From Hyphomicrobiales bacterium (GTDB lineage Bacteria > Pseudomonadota > Alphaproteobacteria > Rhodospirillales > JACKKN01): a DNA stretch of 64,000 bases. The notes below the pieces were generated by a model, which did no database searches, was not told where the DNA came from, and was given only the letters and a program-made list of their open reading frames with translations. Numbering within the stretch: the stretch's first letter is position 1; each line of letters opens with the position of its first letter. The DNA lies in NCBI GenBank assembly GCA_024236415.1, contig JACKKN010000005.1, positions 124,001 to 188,000 on the forward strand, read 5' to 3'. This document shows positions 17,957 to 26,727 of this stretch, piece by piece. Position numbers and translations under genes: made by a program.

Positions 17957-19204
17957 ATGCCCGAGTCCCAAATCATCACCCTGGGCTGCCGCCTGAACGC
18001 CTTCGAGTCCGAGGTCATGCGCGAACAGGCCCGGGCCGCCGGCCTGTCGGGCGCGGTGATCGTCAACACATGCGCCGTCACGGCCGAGGCCGAGCGCCAG
18101 GCGCGCCAGACCATCCGCCGCCTGCGCCGCGAGAACCCGGACGCGCCGATCATCGTCACCGGCTGCGCCGCCCAGCTCGACCCGGCGCGCTTCGCCGCCA
18201 TGCCCGAGGTGGACCGGGTGCTGGGCAACGCCGAGAAGCTGGACGGCGCCCGCCTGGCCGACGCCGGCGGCCCCGCCGTGCAGGTGGCCGACATCATGGC
18301 CCTGCGCGAGACGGCTGGCCATCTGATCGGCGGTTTCGAAAATCGCGCCCGCGTCTTCGTCCAGGTGCAGCAGGGCTGCGACCACCGCTGCACCTTCTGC
18401 ATCATTCCCTTCGCCCGCGGGCCCAACCGCTCGCTGCCGGCCGACGCCATCGTCGACCAGGTGCGGCGCCTGGTGGCCGAGGGATATGGCGAGGTGGTGC
18501 TGACCGGGGTCGACATCTCGTCCTACGGCATGGACAGCCACGGGCAGTCACGCCTGGGCGCCCTGGCCGCGGCGATCCTGGCCCGGGTACCCGACCTGGC
18601 GCGCCTGCGCCTCTCCTCCCTCGACCCGGCGGCGGTGGACGGCGAGGTCCTGCGCCTGCTGGCCGAGGAGCCGCGATTCATGCCGCACCTGCACCTGAGC
18701 CTGCAGGCCATGGACGACCTGGTGCTGAAGCGCATGAAGCGGCGCCACGACCGGGCCCAGGCCCTGGACCTGGCGGCGCGGGCGCGCCGCGCCCGGCCCG
18801 ACGTGGCCCTGGGCGCCGACCTGATCGCCGGCTTCCCCACCGAGGACGAGGACATGTTCCGCCGCACCCTGGACGCGGTCGAGGAGATGGGCCTGACCTT
18901 CCTGCACGTGTTCCCCTACTCCGCACGCCCGGGCACCCCGGCGGCGCGCATGCCGACCCTGCCCGGCCCGGTGCGGCGCGAACGGGCGGCGCGCCTGCGC
19001 ACCGCCGGCGACGCCGCCCTGGCCCGGTTCCTGGACGGGCACCTGGGGCGCCGGGTCGAGGTGCTGGTGGAACAGGACAACGGCGGGCACAGCGCCCACT
19101 TCGCGCCGGTGGAGCTGGACTTCGACGCCGACCCCGGCGCCCTGGTGGCGGCCCGGGTCAGCGCCGTCGCCGACGGCCGCCTGGTGGGGAGCCTGCCGGC
19201 ATGA
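17957..19204 (+). CDS. mtaB: tRNA ct6A37/t6A37 methylthiotransferase MtaB
   Basis: A radical SAM methylthiotransferase that adds a 2-methylthio group to t6A37 in ANN-decoding tRNAs. It has the N-terminal UPF0004 domain with cluster cysteines (TLGCRLNAFES, NTCAVT, TGCAAQ), the radical SAM motif GCDHRCTFCIIPFARG, and a C-terminal TRAM-like region. It is 415 aa, and its TGA overlaps the ftsY ATG. Confidence 0.95.
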   Translation: MPESQIITLGCRLNAFESEVMREQARAAGLSGAVIVNTCAVTAEAERQARQTIRRLRRENPDAPIIVTGCAAQLDPARFAAMPEVDRVLGNAEKLDGARLADAGGPAVQVADIMALRETAGHLIGGFENRARVFVQVQQGCDHRCTFCIIPFARGPNRSLPADAIVDQVRRLVAEGYGEVVLTGVDISSYGMDSHGQSRLGALAAAILARVPDLARLRLSSLDPAAVDGEVLRLLAEEPRFMPHLHLSLQAMDDLVLKRMKRRHDRAQALDLAARARRARPDVALGADLIAGFPTEDEDMFRRTLDAVEEMGLTFLHVFPYSARPGTPAARMPTLPGPVRRERAARLRTAGDAALARFLDGHLGRRVEVLVEQDNGGHSAHFAPVELDFDADPGALVAARVSAVADGRLVGSLPA

Positions 19205-20145
19205 GCGAACCGGAGGGCGACGGCAAGCTGGGCTGGCTGGGGCGCCTGCGGCGCGGGCTCAGCCGCACGTCCAGCAAGCTGACCACCGGCATCACCGACC
19301 TCTTCACCAAGCGCAAGCTGGACGACGCGGCGCTGGAGGAGCTGGAGGACCTGCTGATCTTGGCCGACCTGGGGGTCGCCACGGCGGCCCGGCTGACCCA
19401 GGCCCTGGCCAAGACCCGGTTCAACAAGGAGGTCTCGCCCGAGGAGGTGCGCACGGCCCTGGCCGACGAGGCGGCGCGCATCCTGGAGCCGGTGGCCCGG
19501 CCCCTGGCCGTGGACCCGGCGCGGCGGCCGCACGTGATCCTGGTCTGCGGCGTCAACGGCAGCGGCAAGACCACCACCATCGGCAAGCTGGCCAAGCAGC
19601 TCCGCGACCAGGGGCGCTCGGTGATCCTGGCCGCCGGCGACACCTTCCGCGCCGCGGCGGTGGAGCAGCTCCAGGTCTGGGGCCAGCGCGCCGGCTGTCC
19701 GGTGGTGGCCAAGGACATCGGCGCCGACGCCGCCGGCCTGGCCTTCGACGCCCTGCAGCGGGCCCGGGCCGAGGGCGCCGACGTGCTGATCATCGACACC
19801 GCCGGGCGGCTGCAGAACAAGAAGAACCTGATGGCCGAGCTGGAGAAGGTGGTGCGGGTGATCAAAAAGCTGGACGACGGCGCCCCCCACGACTGCCTGC
19901 TGGTGCTGGACGCCACCGTGGGCCAGAACGCCCACAGCCAGGTGGAGATCTTCCGCGACATGGTCAGCGTCACCGGCCTGGTCATGACCAAGCTGGACGG
20001 CTCGGCCAAGGGCGGCGTGGTGGTGGCCCTGGCCGAGAGGTTCGGCCTGCCGGTCCACGCCGTCGGGGTCGGCGAGACCATCGACGACATGCGCCCCTTC
20101 GATCCCCGCGACTTCGCCCGCTCGCTCATGGGGCTGGACGCCTAG
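19201..20145 (+). CDS. ftsY: signal recognition particle receptor FtsY
   Basis: Membrane-associated SRP receptor GTPase, here 314 aa with a short N-terminal region and no long acidic A domain. The NG domain shows LEELEDLLILADLGV, GVNGSGKTTTIGKLA, GDTFRAAAVEQLQVWGQR, DTAGRLQNKKNLMAEL and TKLDGSAKGGVVVAL. The ATG is inside the end of mtaB (ATGA overlap). Confidence 0.97.
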   Translation: MSEPEGDGKLGWLGRLRRGLSRTSSKLTTGITDLFTKRKLDDAALEELEDLLILADLGVATAARLTQALAKTRFNKEVSPEEVRTALADEAARILEPVARPLAVDPARRPHVILVCGVNGSGKTTTIGKLAKQLRDQGRSVILAAGDTFRAAAVEQLQVWGQRAGCPVVAKDIGADAAGLAFDALQRARAEGADVLIIDTAGRLQNKKNLMAELEKVVRVIKKLDDGAPHDCLLVLDATVGQNAHSQVEIFRDMVSVTGLVMTKLDGSAKGGVVVALAERFGLPVHAVGVGETIDDMRPFDPRDFARSLMGLDA

Positions 20146-20170
20146 GGCGAATTCCCGTCGTCGCTCCCGC

Positions 20171-20214
20171 GCCCCTCACCGGCCCCTCACCGGCCCCTCA
20201 CCGGCCCGTCACCG
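20171..20214. repeat. 11-bp tandem repeat, four units
   Basis: The unit GCCCCTCACCG is repeated three times and then once more with one change (GCCCGTCACCG), in the gap between ftsY and the cyclase gene. It could be a slippage-prone element or a cluster of protein sites. No function can be assigned. Confidence 0.8.
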
Positions 20215-20307
20215 TCCTGTGACGTGCCGTGACGGCGCCGCCGTGGCCCAGGGCGCGCGCGCGGCGTATAGTTGGCCACCGATCACCCCAGCGCGGAGGC
20301 CCCGCCG

Positions 20308-21666
20308 TTGAGCACCCTGTCCCGCTTCGTCTTCGGCCGCAACCTGCCCTGGCGGCCGCCCGAGCGCGTGCGCGCCGCCATCTCGGAACAGCAGGCCCAG
20401 AGCGAGATCCTCATCGGCTGGGTCCAGTTCGGCCTGGTCTGCTTCTTCCTGGCGCTGTACACCATCGCCCCCAAGACCTCGGCCGGCACCAGCTTCGCCC
20501 CGGTGCCCTGGGTCCTGGGCACCTACATCCTGTTTTCCCTGCTGCGCCTGGGGCTCAGCTACCGCCGCTTCCTGCCGCCCTGGTTCCTGGTGATCTCGGT
20601 CATCAGCGACATGGCCCTGCTGCTGGGCCTGATCTGGACCTTCCACCTGCAGTACGAGCAGCCGCCGTCCTTCTACCTGAAGGCGCCGACCATCCTGTAC
20701 ATCTTCATCTTCATCTCGCTGCGCGCCCTGCGCTTCGAGCCGGGCTACGTGCTGGTCACCGGCATCGTCGCCGCCGGCGGCTGGGTCGGGCTGACGCTGT
20801 ACGTCATCTTTTCCGACCCCTCGAACCCCATGATCACCCGCAACTACGTCGAATACCTGACGTCCAACAGCGTCCTGATCGGCGCCGAGGTGGACAAGGT
20901 GATCTCCATCCTGGTGGTCACCGGGGTGCTGGCCGTGGCCCTGGTGCGGGCGCGGCGCATGCTGACCGTGGCGGTGGCCGAGAGCACCGTGGCCCAGGAC
21001 CTGTCGCGCTTCGTCTCGCCCGAGATCGCCGACCGGGTGGCCACCTCGGAGACGCCGATCCGCCCCGGCGACGGCGAGGTCAAGGAGGCCAGCGTCCTGT
21101 TCACGGACATCGAGGGCTTCTCGACCCTGTCCGAGGGCATGACCCCCGACGTCCTGGCGCAGACCCTGAACGACTATTTCGCCGCCGTCTCCGAGGTCCT
21201 GGCCCGCCACGGCGGGGCCATCAACCAGTTCCAGGGCGACGCCATGCTGATCACCTTCAACACCGTCAAGCCGGACCCCGACCACGCCCGCCACGCGGTG
21301 CAGACGGCGCTGGAGATTCAGGCCCTGACCCGGGCCCGCCGCTTCGGGCCGGCGGGCGCCCTGCTGCGCACCCGCTGCGGGGTCAACACGGGCACGGTGG
21401 TGTCCGGCGCCGTCGGCACCGAGACCATGATGCTGCACACGGTGCACGGCGACGAGGTCAACATCGCCGCCCGGCTGGAACCCCTGAACAAGGAGTTCGG
21501 CACCTACGTCCTGGTGTCGCAGCAGACCGCCGAGGCCTGCGGCACCGGCTTCCGCTTCGAGCCCCGCGGCGAGATCACCGTGCGCGGCCGCAGCCGGCCC
21601 ACGGCGGTGTTCACGGTGCTGGACGGGCCGGAGGACGCGGAGGACGGGGCAGAAGCGCGGGAATGA
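20308..21666 (+). CDS. membrane class III adenylate/guanylate cyclase
   Basis: Five to six membrane helices in the first ~190 residues are followed by a class III cyclase domain. The two metal aspartates are Asp267 in FTDIEGF and Asp311 in QGDAML. The usual substrate-selecting lysine is Gln307 here (INQFQGD), and the matching site HTVHGDEVNIAARLE has Thr, as in class IIIb. Product identity is therefore open. The start TTG at 20308 is preferred over TTG 20272 because GGAGG lies eight bases before it. Confidence 0.85.
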   Translation: MSTLSRFVFGRNLPWRPPERVRAAISEQQAQSEILIGWVQFGLVCFFLALYTIAPKTSAGTSFAPVPWVLGTYILFSLLRLGLSYRRFLPPWFLVISVISDMALLLGLIWTFHLQYEQPPSFYLKAPTILYIFIFISLRALRFEPGYVLVTGIVAAGGWVGLTLYVIFSDPSNPMITRNYVEYLTSNSVLIGAEVDKVISILVVTGVLAVALVRARRMLTVAVAESTVAQDLSRFVSPEIADRVATSETPIRPGDGEVKEASVLFTDIEGFSTLSEGMTPDVLAQTLNDYFAAVSEVLARHGGAINQFQGDAMLITFNTVKPDPDHARHAVQTALEIQALTRARRFGPAGALLRTRCGVNTGTVVSGAVGTETMMLHTVHGDEVNIAARLEPLNKEFGTYVLVSQQTAEACGTGFRFEPRGEITVRGRSRPTAVFTVLDGPEDAEDGAEARE

Positions 21667-21693
21667 CGGCAAAGCGGACCGGCTTCGCCGATG

Positions 21694-21841
21694 CCGTCGT
21701 CCCCGCGCAGGCGGGGACCCATTCCGCCTTGCCGTCCGGGTGACGGATGTTGGCAAAACGGGGTCAGGCCCCGAGGCCGATCCGCACCACTTCCCCTGGC
21801 CGCAGAAACGACGGAATGGATTCCCGCCTGCGCGGGAATGG
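21694..21841. repeat. REP-pair (REPIN-like) element
   Basis: Two copies of a ~30-bp REP-type palindrome in opposite orientation. The first (21694-21726) contains CCCCGCGCAGGCGGGG then ACCCATTCCG; the second (21812-21841) is its reverse complement, CGGAATGGATTCCCGC then CTGCGCGGGAA. About 85 bp of unrelated sequence lies between them. Such inverted REP pairs are mobilised by RAYT transposases elsewhere in the genome. Confidence 0.75.
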
Positions 21842-21880
21842 CGGAACCCTTGTCTGGGGAATGAGGACGGACAGGCCGGC

Positions 21881-22111
21881 CTAGACCTGGATGTTCAGGT
21901 AGTAGCCGCGCGGCACGTTGTCGTCCAGCGGCCGGCCCGAGGCCAGGAGCTGGCCCAGGCGCTGCAGGGCGGCGCGGTTGCGCGGGTTGTCGTCGCCCTG
22001 GGTCACGGCGGCGCGGCGCTCCACCTCCCGCGCCGCCTGGTAGGCGCGCGGCCGCGCGCCGGTGGCGGCGGCGATGTCCGTGCCCAGGGCGGCGGGGTTG
22101 ATGTCGCTCAT
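21881..22111 (-). CDS. small hypothetical protein
   Basis: A 76-residue protein that I do not recognise. It has no signal peptide or membrane segment, is rich in Ala and Arg, and ends NVPRGYYLNIQV, which looks like a conserved C-terminal strand. ATG at 22111 (MSDINPAALG) is preferred to the GTG three codons earlier. Codon use fits the surrounding genes. It lies between two palindromic repeat elements. Confidence 0.5.
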   Translation of the reverse strand: MSDINPAALGTDIAAATGARPRAYQAAREVERRAAVTQGDDNPRNRAALQRLGQLLASGRPLDDNVPRGYYLNIQV

Positions 22112-22155
22112 GGCCGCCACGCTAGCGGAAATTGGTTAACGGAATCGGAATCCCC

Positions 22156-22235
22156 ATAAAAGGTGCCAGGCACCTTTTATTGTTTCGCAAGAAAAGAGAA
22201 AATTGGAATAATAAAAGGTGCCTGGCACCTTTTTT
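22156..22235. repeat. pair of AAAAGGTGCC palindromes
   Basis: Two near-perfect 25-bp palindromes built from ATAAAAGGTGCC arms: 22156-22180 with central A, and 22211-22235 with central T. The second is therefore an inverted copy of the first. They are 30 bp apart in an AT-rich patch. On the minus strand each hairpin ends in a T-run, so the pair can terminate the NUDIX transcript. The arrangement resembles a small mobile palindromic element. Confidence 0.75.
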
Positions 22236-22244
22236 GGGGCGTGG

Positions 22245-22778
22245 TCACTTGGGGGGCAGGACCTTGTGGTGCCAGGGGCCGCCGTCCAGGGGGTACTTGC
22301 GCAGGCCCCAGACGATGGACGGGAAGGCCAAGTCGTCCCAGGGGATGTCGTCCCAGTGGAACAGGCGGGATTCCAGGGTCTCGTCGCCGGCGCCGAACAC
22401 CGGTTCGGTCAGCTCGGCGCGGAAGATCATGTACACCTGGCTGATGCGCGGGATCTCGTAGATGCCGAACAGCTCGCCCATCTGCACCGTGGCCAGGGAT
22501 TCCTCCAGCACCTCACGTGCCGCCCCCTCGGCGATGGTCTCGCGCGATTCCATGAACCCGGCGGGGAAGGTCCAGTAGCCCTTGCGCGGCTCGATGGCCC
22601 GCTTGCACAGCAGGAACTGCCCCTGCCAGGTGCACACGGCGCCGACCACGATCTTGGGGTTCTCGTACTCGATGTAGCCGCAATCGGGGCAGACCAGGCG
22701 CTCGCGGTTGTCCCCCTCGGGGACCGCCTTGACCGAGGGCCCGGGCAGGGTCGGCGCCATGGTGGTCGGATCGCTCAT
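22245..22778 (-). CDS. NUDIX hydrolase with zinc ribbon
   Basis: A 177-residue hydrolase of nucleoside-diphosphate-linked substrates. An N-terminal zinc-ribbon remnant (VCPDCGYIEYENPKIV) leads into a NUDIX fold with the box GFMESRE...REVLEES. This resembles NudC-like or ADP-ribose pyrophosphatases, but the substrate is unknown. Only one CxxC is visible. The start is set at MSDPTT (22778); the longer frame adds an unlikely N-terminus. Confidence 0.85.
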   Translation of the reverse strand: MSDPTTMAPTLPGPSVKAVPEGDNRERLVCPDCGYIEYENPKIVVGAVCTWQGQFLLCKRAIEPRKGYWTFPAGFMESRETIAEGAAREVLEESLATVQMGELFGIYEIPRISQVYMIFRAELTEPVFGAGDETLESRLFHWDDIPWDDLAFPSIVWGLRKYPLDGGPWHHKVLPPK

Positions 22779-22862
22779 GGTCCGGCCAGTCTGACCAAGG
22801 CGGCGCGGCCAGGCAAGCGGCAAAATCCCCGCCCGCGCCGGCGCCGCCGCCGCAACGGAAAA

Positions 22863-22884
22863 CGCCCCGCGGGACCGCGGGGCG
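22863..22884 (-). terminator. rho-independent terminator
   Basis: A perfect hairpin with ten-base arms CGCCCCGCGG/CCGCGGGGCG, followed on the minus strand by TTTTCCGTT. It ends transcription of the small repeat-rich gene just to the right. Confidence 0.8.
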
Positions 22885-22929
22885 TCGAAACCTGTCGCTG
22901 CTTGTTCCCCTCCCCGGGGATTGTCGCGG

Positions 22930-23241
22930 TCAGGCGACCACGTCCACCTCGCGGCCGCGGAAAGGTTCCTCGGCCGGCGCCGGCTGTGGCGGCTCCGACG
23001 CCTCGGCCCGGGTTTCCGCGCGGCTTTCCGTCCGGCTTTCCGTCTCGGCTCGCGTTTCGGTGGCGGTGCCGCCCCGCTCCTCGGCCGGGCGCACGGACGG
23101 GGTGCGGTCCTGGTCGTCCAGGCCCTCGACGGTGCCCTGGGCCACCGCCGTGGTCACCTCGTCCTCCTGCCGCGCCGGCGGGCGCAGCGAGTCCGTCGCG
23201 AACGCGTGCTGCGTCGCGGCGGCCGTCGTGACAACGTCCAT
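22930..23241 (-). CDS. small charged repeat-rich hypothetical protein
   Basis: A 103-residue protein of unknown function. The middle is low complexity with repeated (S/A)RxETR/AET units, and the rest is acidic and proline-containing, so it is probably disordered. Support for a real gene: AGGAGA sits six bases before the ATG, and a strong terminator follows the stop. There is no signal peptide or membrane helix. Confidence 0.6.
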   Translation of the reverse strand: MDVVTTAAATQHAFATDSLRPPARQEDEVTTAVAQGTVEGLDDQDRTPSVRPAEERGGTATETRAETESRTESRAETRAEASEPPQPAPAEEPFRGREVDVVA

Positions 23242-23383
23242 TCGATGTCTCCTATCCGGGGACCATCTGGCGCGGGGTCACCATGGTATTCTGCCATGCC
23301 GGTCCGTTGTTCACGGGCGCGTGGTCGTCACATGCCCGTGGAAAACGGGCGGATTATAGCCCATTTCCGGCCGGATGGCGAAT

Positions 23384-23403
23384 CGGGGGCCCGAAGGCCC
23401 CCG
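23384..23403 (-). terminator. possible terminator hairpin after pgk
   Basis: Perfect 8-bp stem CGGGGGCC/GGCCCCCG with a four-base loop, 28 bp past the pgk stop. It has no T-run, so termination strength is uncertain. Confidence 0.4.
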
Positions 23404-23430
23404 ACCGCATCACGGGGAAGACGGCGCCGC

Positions 23431-24624
23431 TCAGGCGCGCAGGACGGCGACCCCGGGCAGGGTCTTGCCCTCCAGCCATTCCAGGAAGGCGCCGCCGGCG
23501 GTGGAGACGTAGGAGAACTTGTCCCCCACCCCGGCATGGGCCAGGGCCGCCACGGTGTCGCCGCCGCCGGCCACGGACAGCAGGCTGCCGGCCTCGGTCA
23601 GGCGCGCGGCCTCCTGGGCCACGGCGTTGGTGGCGGTGTCGAAGGGGGCGATCTCGAAGGCCCCCAGGGGGCCGTTCCAGACCAGGGTCTTGCACCTGGC
23701 CAGGCGGTCCTTCAGGTCGTCCACCGAGGCCGGGCCGGCGTCCAGGATCATGCCGTCGTCGGGCACCATGTCCAGCGACGTGATCTGGTTGTCGGCGTTC
23801 TCCTTGAACTCCTTGGCCACCACCACGTCCACGGGCAGGACGATCTCGCAGCCGCCGGCGGCGGCCTCGTCCATGATGGCGCGGGCGCTGTCGGCCATCT
23901 CGTGCTCGCACAGGGACTTGCCCACGTTGACGCCCTTGGCGTTGAGGAAGGTGTTGGCCATGCCGCCGCCGATGATCAGCATGTCGACACGTTTGGACAG
24001 GTTGCCCAGCACGTCCAGCTTGGTCGAGATCTTGGCCCCGCCGACCACCGCCGCGACCGGCTTCTGGGGGTTCTCCAGGGCACCCGACAGGGCCTCCAGC
24101 TCGGCCTGCATCAGGCGCCCGGCGGCCGCCGGCAGCAGCTTGGCCACGGCCTCGGTCGAGGCGTGGGCGCGGTGGGCGCAGGAGAAGGCGTCCGAGACAT
24201 AGGCGTCGGCCAGCTCGGCCAACTGGGCGGCGAAGGCCGGGTCGTTGTCGGTCTCGGCGGCGTGGAAGCGCAGGTTCTCCAGCATCGCCACGTCGCCCTC
24301 GTTCATGGCGTCGACGACCGCCTTGGCCTCGTCACCGATGCAGTCCTTGGCGAAGGCCACCGGCTTGCCCAGGGCCGCGCCCATGGCCTCGGCCACCGGG
24401 GCCAGGGAGAACTCGGCCTTGACCTGCCCCTTGGGTCGGCCCAGGTGGGTGATCACGATCACCTTGGCACCCTTCCCGGCCAGTTCCTGCAGGGTCGGCA
24501 CGGTGCGGTCGATGCGGGTGGTGTCGGTGACCCGCCCGTCCTTCATGGGCACGTTCAGGTCGGCGCGGACCAGGACCCGCTTGCCGGCGACGTCCAGGCT
24601 GTCGATGGTTTTGATCTGTGACAT
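23431..24624 (-). CDS. pgk: phosphoglycerate kinase
   Basis: Glycolysis/gluconeogenesis: 1,3-bisphosphoglycerate + ADP to 3-phosphoglycerate + ATP. It shows VLVRADLNVPMKDGRVTDTTRI, LGRPKG, AFSCAHRAHAST, VVGGAKISTK, LIIGGGMANTFL, NGPLGAFE and GGGDTVAAL. It is 397 aa from the ATG at 24624; another ATG three codons upstream is possible. No gap, tkt or fba gene is next to it. Confidence 0.97.
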   Translation of the reverse strand: MSQIKTIDSLDVAGKRVLVRADLNVPMKDGRVTDTTRIDRTVPTLQELAGKGAKVIVITHLGRPKGQVKAEFSLAPVAEAMGAALGKPVAFAKDCIGDEAKAVVDAMNEGDVAMLENLRFHAAETDNDPAFAAQLAELADAYVSDAFSCAHRAHASTEAVAKLLPAAAGRLMQAELEALSGALENPQKPVAAVVGGAKISTKLDVLGNLSKRVDMLIIGGGMANTFLNAKGVNVGKSLCEHEMADSARAIMDEAAAGGCEIVLPVDVVVAKEFKENADNQITSLDMVPDDGMILDAGPASVDDLKDRLARCKTLVWNGPLGAFEIAPFDTATNAVAQEAARLTEAGSLLSVAGGGDTVAALAHAGVGDKFSYVSTAGGAFLEWLEGKTLPGVAVLRA

Positions 24625-24724
24625 GGGTTCCATTCCGGGATCGAGGGTTGCGATACAGTCCGGGGGGGTGGGCCATGTTATCCTCCCTTCGTGACGGAAA
24701 TTCAACGCCCGATCGGGTGGGGCG

Positions 24725-26062
24725 CTATTCCGCCCGTTCGGGCGACGCCGCCGGCAGGCGCAGGCGGGCGCGCAGACCGCCCAGATCCGACTCCCCCAGG
24801 TCCAGGGTGCCGCCATAGACCTCGGCCAGGTCGCCGACGATGGCCAGGCCCAGGCCGCTGCCGGGCGTGCTCTCGTCCAGGCGCCGGCCGCGGGCCAGCA
24901 CCTCGGCGCGGGCGGCGGCCGGAATGCCCGGGCCGTCGTCGTCCACGGCCAGCTCCAGCCAGCCGCCCTCCGCCGCCCGGCCGCCGACCCGCACCCGCCC
25001 GGCGGCCCAGCGGCAGGCGTTCTCCATCAGGTTGCCCAGCATCTGCGCCAGGTCCTCGCCGTCGCCGGCGAAAGCAAGGCCGTCCAGCCCCTCGAGGGCG
25101 ATGTCCAGGTCCTCGCCGGCGCGGGAGCGGACCAGCACCCGGCGCAGGGACGCGGCCACCGCCGCCACGTCGGCCTGGCGGCCCAGGACCGGGCCGGTGA
25201 CGCGGGCGCGCGACAGCTCGCGGTCGACGGCGGCGCGGATCATGTCGGCGTGGCGGACGATGTCGGCGCCGCGCGGGTCGTCCAGGGCCTCGGCGTCGTT
25301 GACCAGGGCCGCCAGCGGCGTCTTCAGGGCGTGGGCCAGGTCGGCGGCCCGGGCCCGGGCCCGGTCCAGCAGACGGTCGTTGTGGTCCAGCAGGCCGTTC
25401 AGCTCGTCCACCAGGCCGGTGATCTCGGCCGGGAAGGCGCCGCTCAGGCGCTGCTCGTGGCCGCCGCGCACCCGGGCCAGGGCGGCGCGCACCTGGCGCA
25501 GGGGCCGCAGGCCGTAGCGCACCTGGGCCACCACCGCCGCCACCAGCCCGGCGCCCAGCACCGCCAGGGCGGCCACCAGCACCCGGGCGAAGCCGGCCAC
25601 CGGGTCGCCCACGGCGGCGGCGGGGCCGGCCAGGGTCACGGTCACCGGGCCGGCCAGGTCGGCCACGGTGAACCGCTGGGACAGGGCGCGCAGGGCCTGG
25701 CCGCGCGGCCCGGCGGCGGCGTAGGCGCCCGCGGCCCCCGGCGGCGGCGGCGGCAGCTCCTCGTCCCACAGGGAGCGCGACCCGGCGACCCGCCGGCCGC
25801 CGGCGTGCACCTCCCAGTACCAGCCCGAGAACGGCTTGTTGAAGCGCGAGTCGGCGGGCTGGTGGGCGAGGCGCGGCGTCCCGCCGTCGCCGGGTACGAT
25901 CAGGGTCAGGATCTCCTCCTGGTGGACCCGCAGGTCGGCGTCGAAGCCGCGCGCCAGGTGGGCCCGGAACAGGGCGGTCAGCACGCCCCCGGTGGCCACC
26001 AGGGCAAGGACGATCCACACCGTGGCCGCCAGGATCAGCCGCCGGTTGACCGAGACCGTCAC
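24725..26062 (-). CDS. sensor histidine kinase
   Basis: A 445-residue inner-membrane kinase: helix one near 10-30, a periplasmic sensor region (about 35-150), helix two near 160-185, a HAMP-like stretch, then the dimerisation helix with the phospho-acceptor His in DLAHALKTPLAAL. The ATPase part has NLMENACRWA, VDDDGPGIP and GSGLGLAIV. The GTG start overlaps the regulator stop (GTGA). The PhoQ-like layout and PepSY neighbours suggest it senses the envelope or a metal, but the signal is unknown. Confidence 0.9.
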   Translation of the reverse strand: MTVSVNRRLILAATVWIVLALVATGGVLTALFRAHLARGFDADLRVHQEEILTLIVPGDGGTPRLAHQPADSRFNKPFSGWYWEVHAGGRRVAGSRSLWDEELPPPPPGAAGAYAAAGPRGQALRALSQRFTVADLAGPVTVTLAGPAAAVGDPVAGFARVLVAALAVLGAGLVAAVVAQVRYGLRPLRQVRAALARVRGGHEQRLSGAFPAEITGLVDELNGLLDHNDRLLDRARARAADLAHALKTPLAALVNDAEALDDPRGADIVRHADMIRAAVDRELSRARVTGPVLGRQADVAAVAASLRRVLVRSRAGEDLDIALEGLDGLAFAGDGEDLAQMLGNLMENACRWAAGRVRVGGRAAEGGWLELAVDDDGPGIPAAARAEVLARGRRLDESTPGSGLGLAIVGDLAEVYGGTLDLGESDLGGLRARLRLPAASPERAE

Positions 26063-26727
26063 CCGGCGGCCCCGCAGTCCAGCTGGTAGCCGCGGCCGCG
26101 GTGGGTGCGGATGCGCCCCGGCCCTAGCTTGCGGCGCAGGCGCGCCACGAACACCTCGATGGTGTTGGAATCGCGGTCGAAGTCCTGGTGGTAGATGTGC
26201 TCGGTCAGTTCGGTGCGGGTGACCACGCCGCCGGCGTGGTGCATCAGGTAGGTCAGCACCTTCAGCTCGTGGGCGGTCAGCTCCACCGGCCGGCCGCCGC
26301 GCAGGACCCGGCCGCTGCGCGTGTCGAGCGTCAGGTCGGCGCAGGTCAGCAGCGGCGAGGCGTGGCCGCTGGCGCGGCGGATCAGGGCCCGCACCCGGGC
26401 CAGCAGCTCCTCCATGTGGAACGGCTTGGTCAGGTAGTCGTCGGCGCCGGAATCGATGCCCTCGACCTTCTCGGACCAGGTGTCCCGCGCGGTCAGGATC
26501 AGCACCGGCATGGCCCGCCCGGCGGCGCGCCAGCGGCGCAGCACGGTCAGCCCGTCCAGGCGCGGCAGGCCCAGGTCCAGCACCACGGCGTCGTAGTCCC
26601 CGGTGTCGCCCAGGAAGTGGCCTTCCTCGCCGTCGCCGGCGGCCTCGACGGTGTAGCCGGCGCCGCCCAGGGCGGTTTCCAGCTGCCGCGACAGGTCGGG
26701 GTCGTCCTCGATCACCAGGATGCGCAT
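26059..26727 (-). CDS. OmpR-family response regulator
   Basis: 222 aa. Receiver domain with acidic pair EDDP, phospho-acceptor Asp51 in VVLDLGLP, Thr in LILTARD and Lys in LTKPF. The C-terminal winged helix has ELTAHELKVLTYLMHHAG and SNTIEVFVARLRRKLGPGRIRTHRGRGYQL. Its ATG overlaps the PepSY gene stop (ATGA). Its probable sites are the paired direct repeats at 27111-27148. Confidence 0.95.
   Translation of the reverse strand: MRILVIEDDPDLSRQLETALGGAGYTVEAAGDGEEGHFLGDTGDYDAVVLDLGLPRLDGLTVLRRWRAAGRAMPVLILTARDTWSEKVEGIDSGADDYLTKPFHMEELLARVRALIRRASGHASPLLTCADLTLDTRSGRVLRGGRPVELTAHELKVLTYLMHHAGGVVTRTELTEHIYHQDFDRDSNTIEVFVARLRRKLGPGRIRTHRGRGYQLDCGAAG

Noticed and set aside
20171..20214. Possible CRISPR array because of regular repeats
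   Set aside because: Units of 11 bp are directly adjacent with no spacers. No CRISPR-like repeat-spacer structure or cas gene was seen anywhere in the window.
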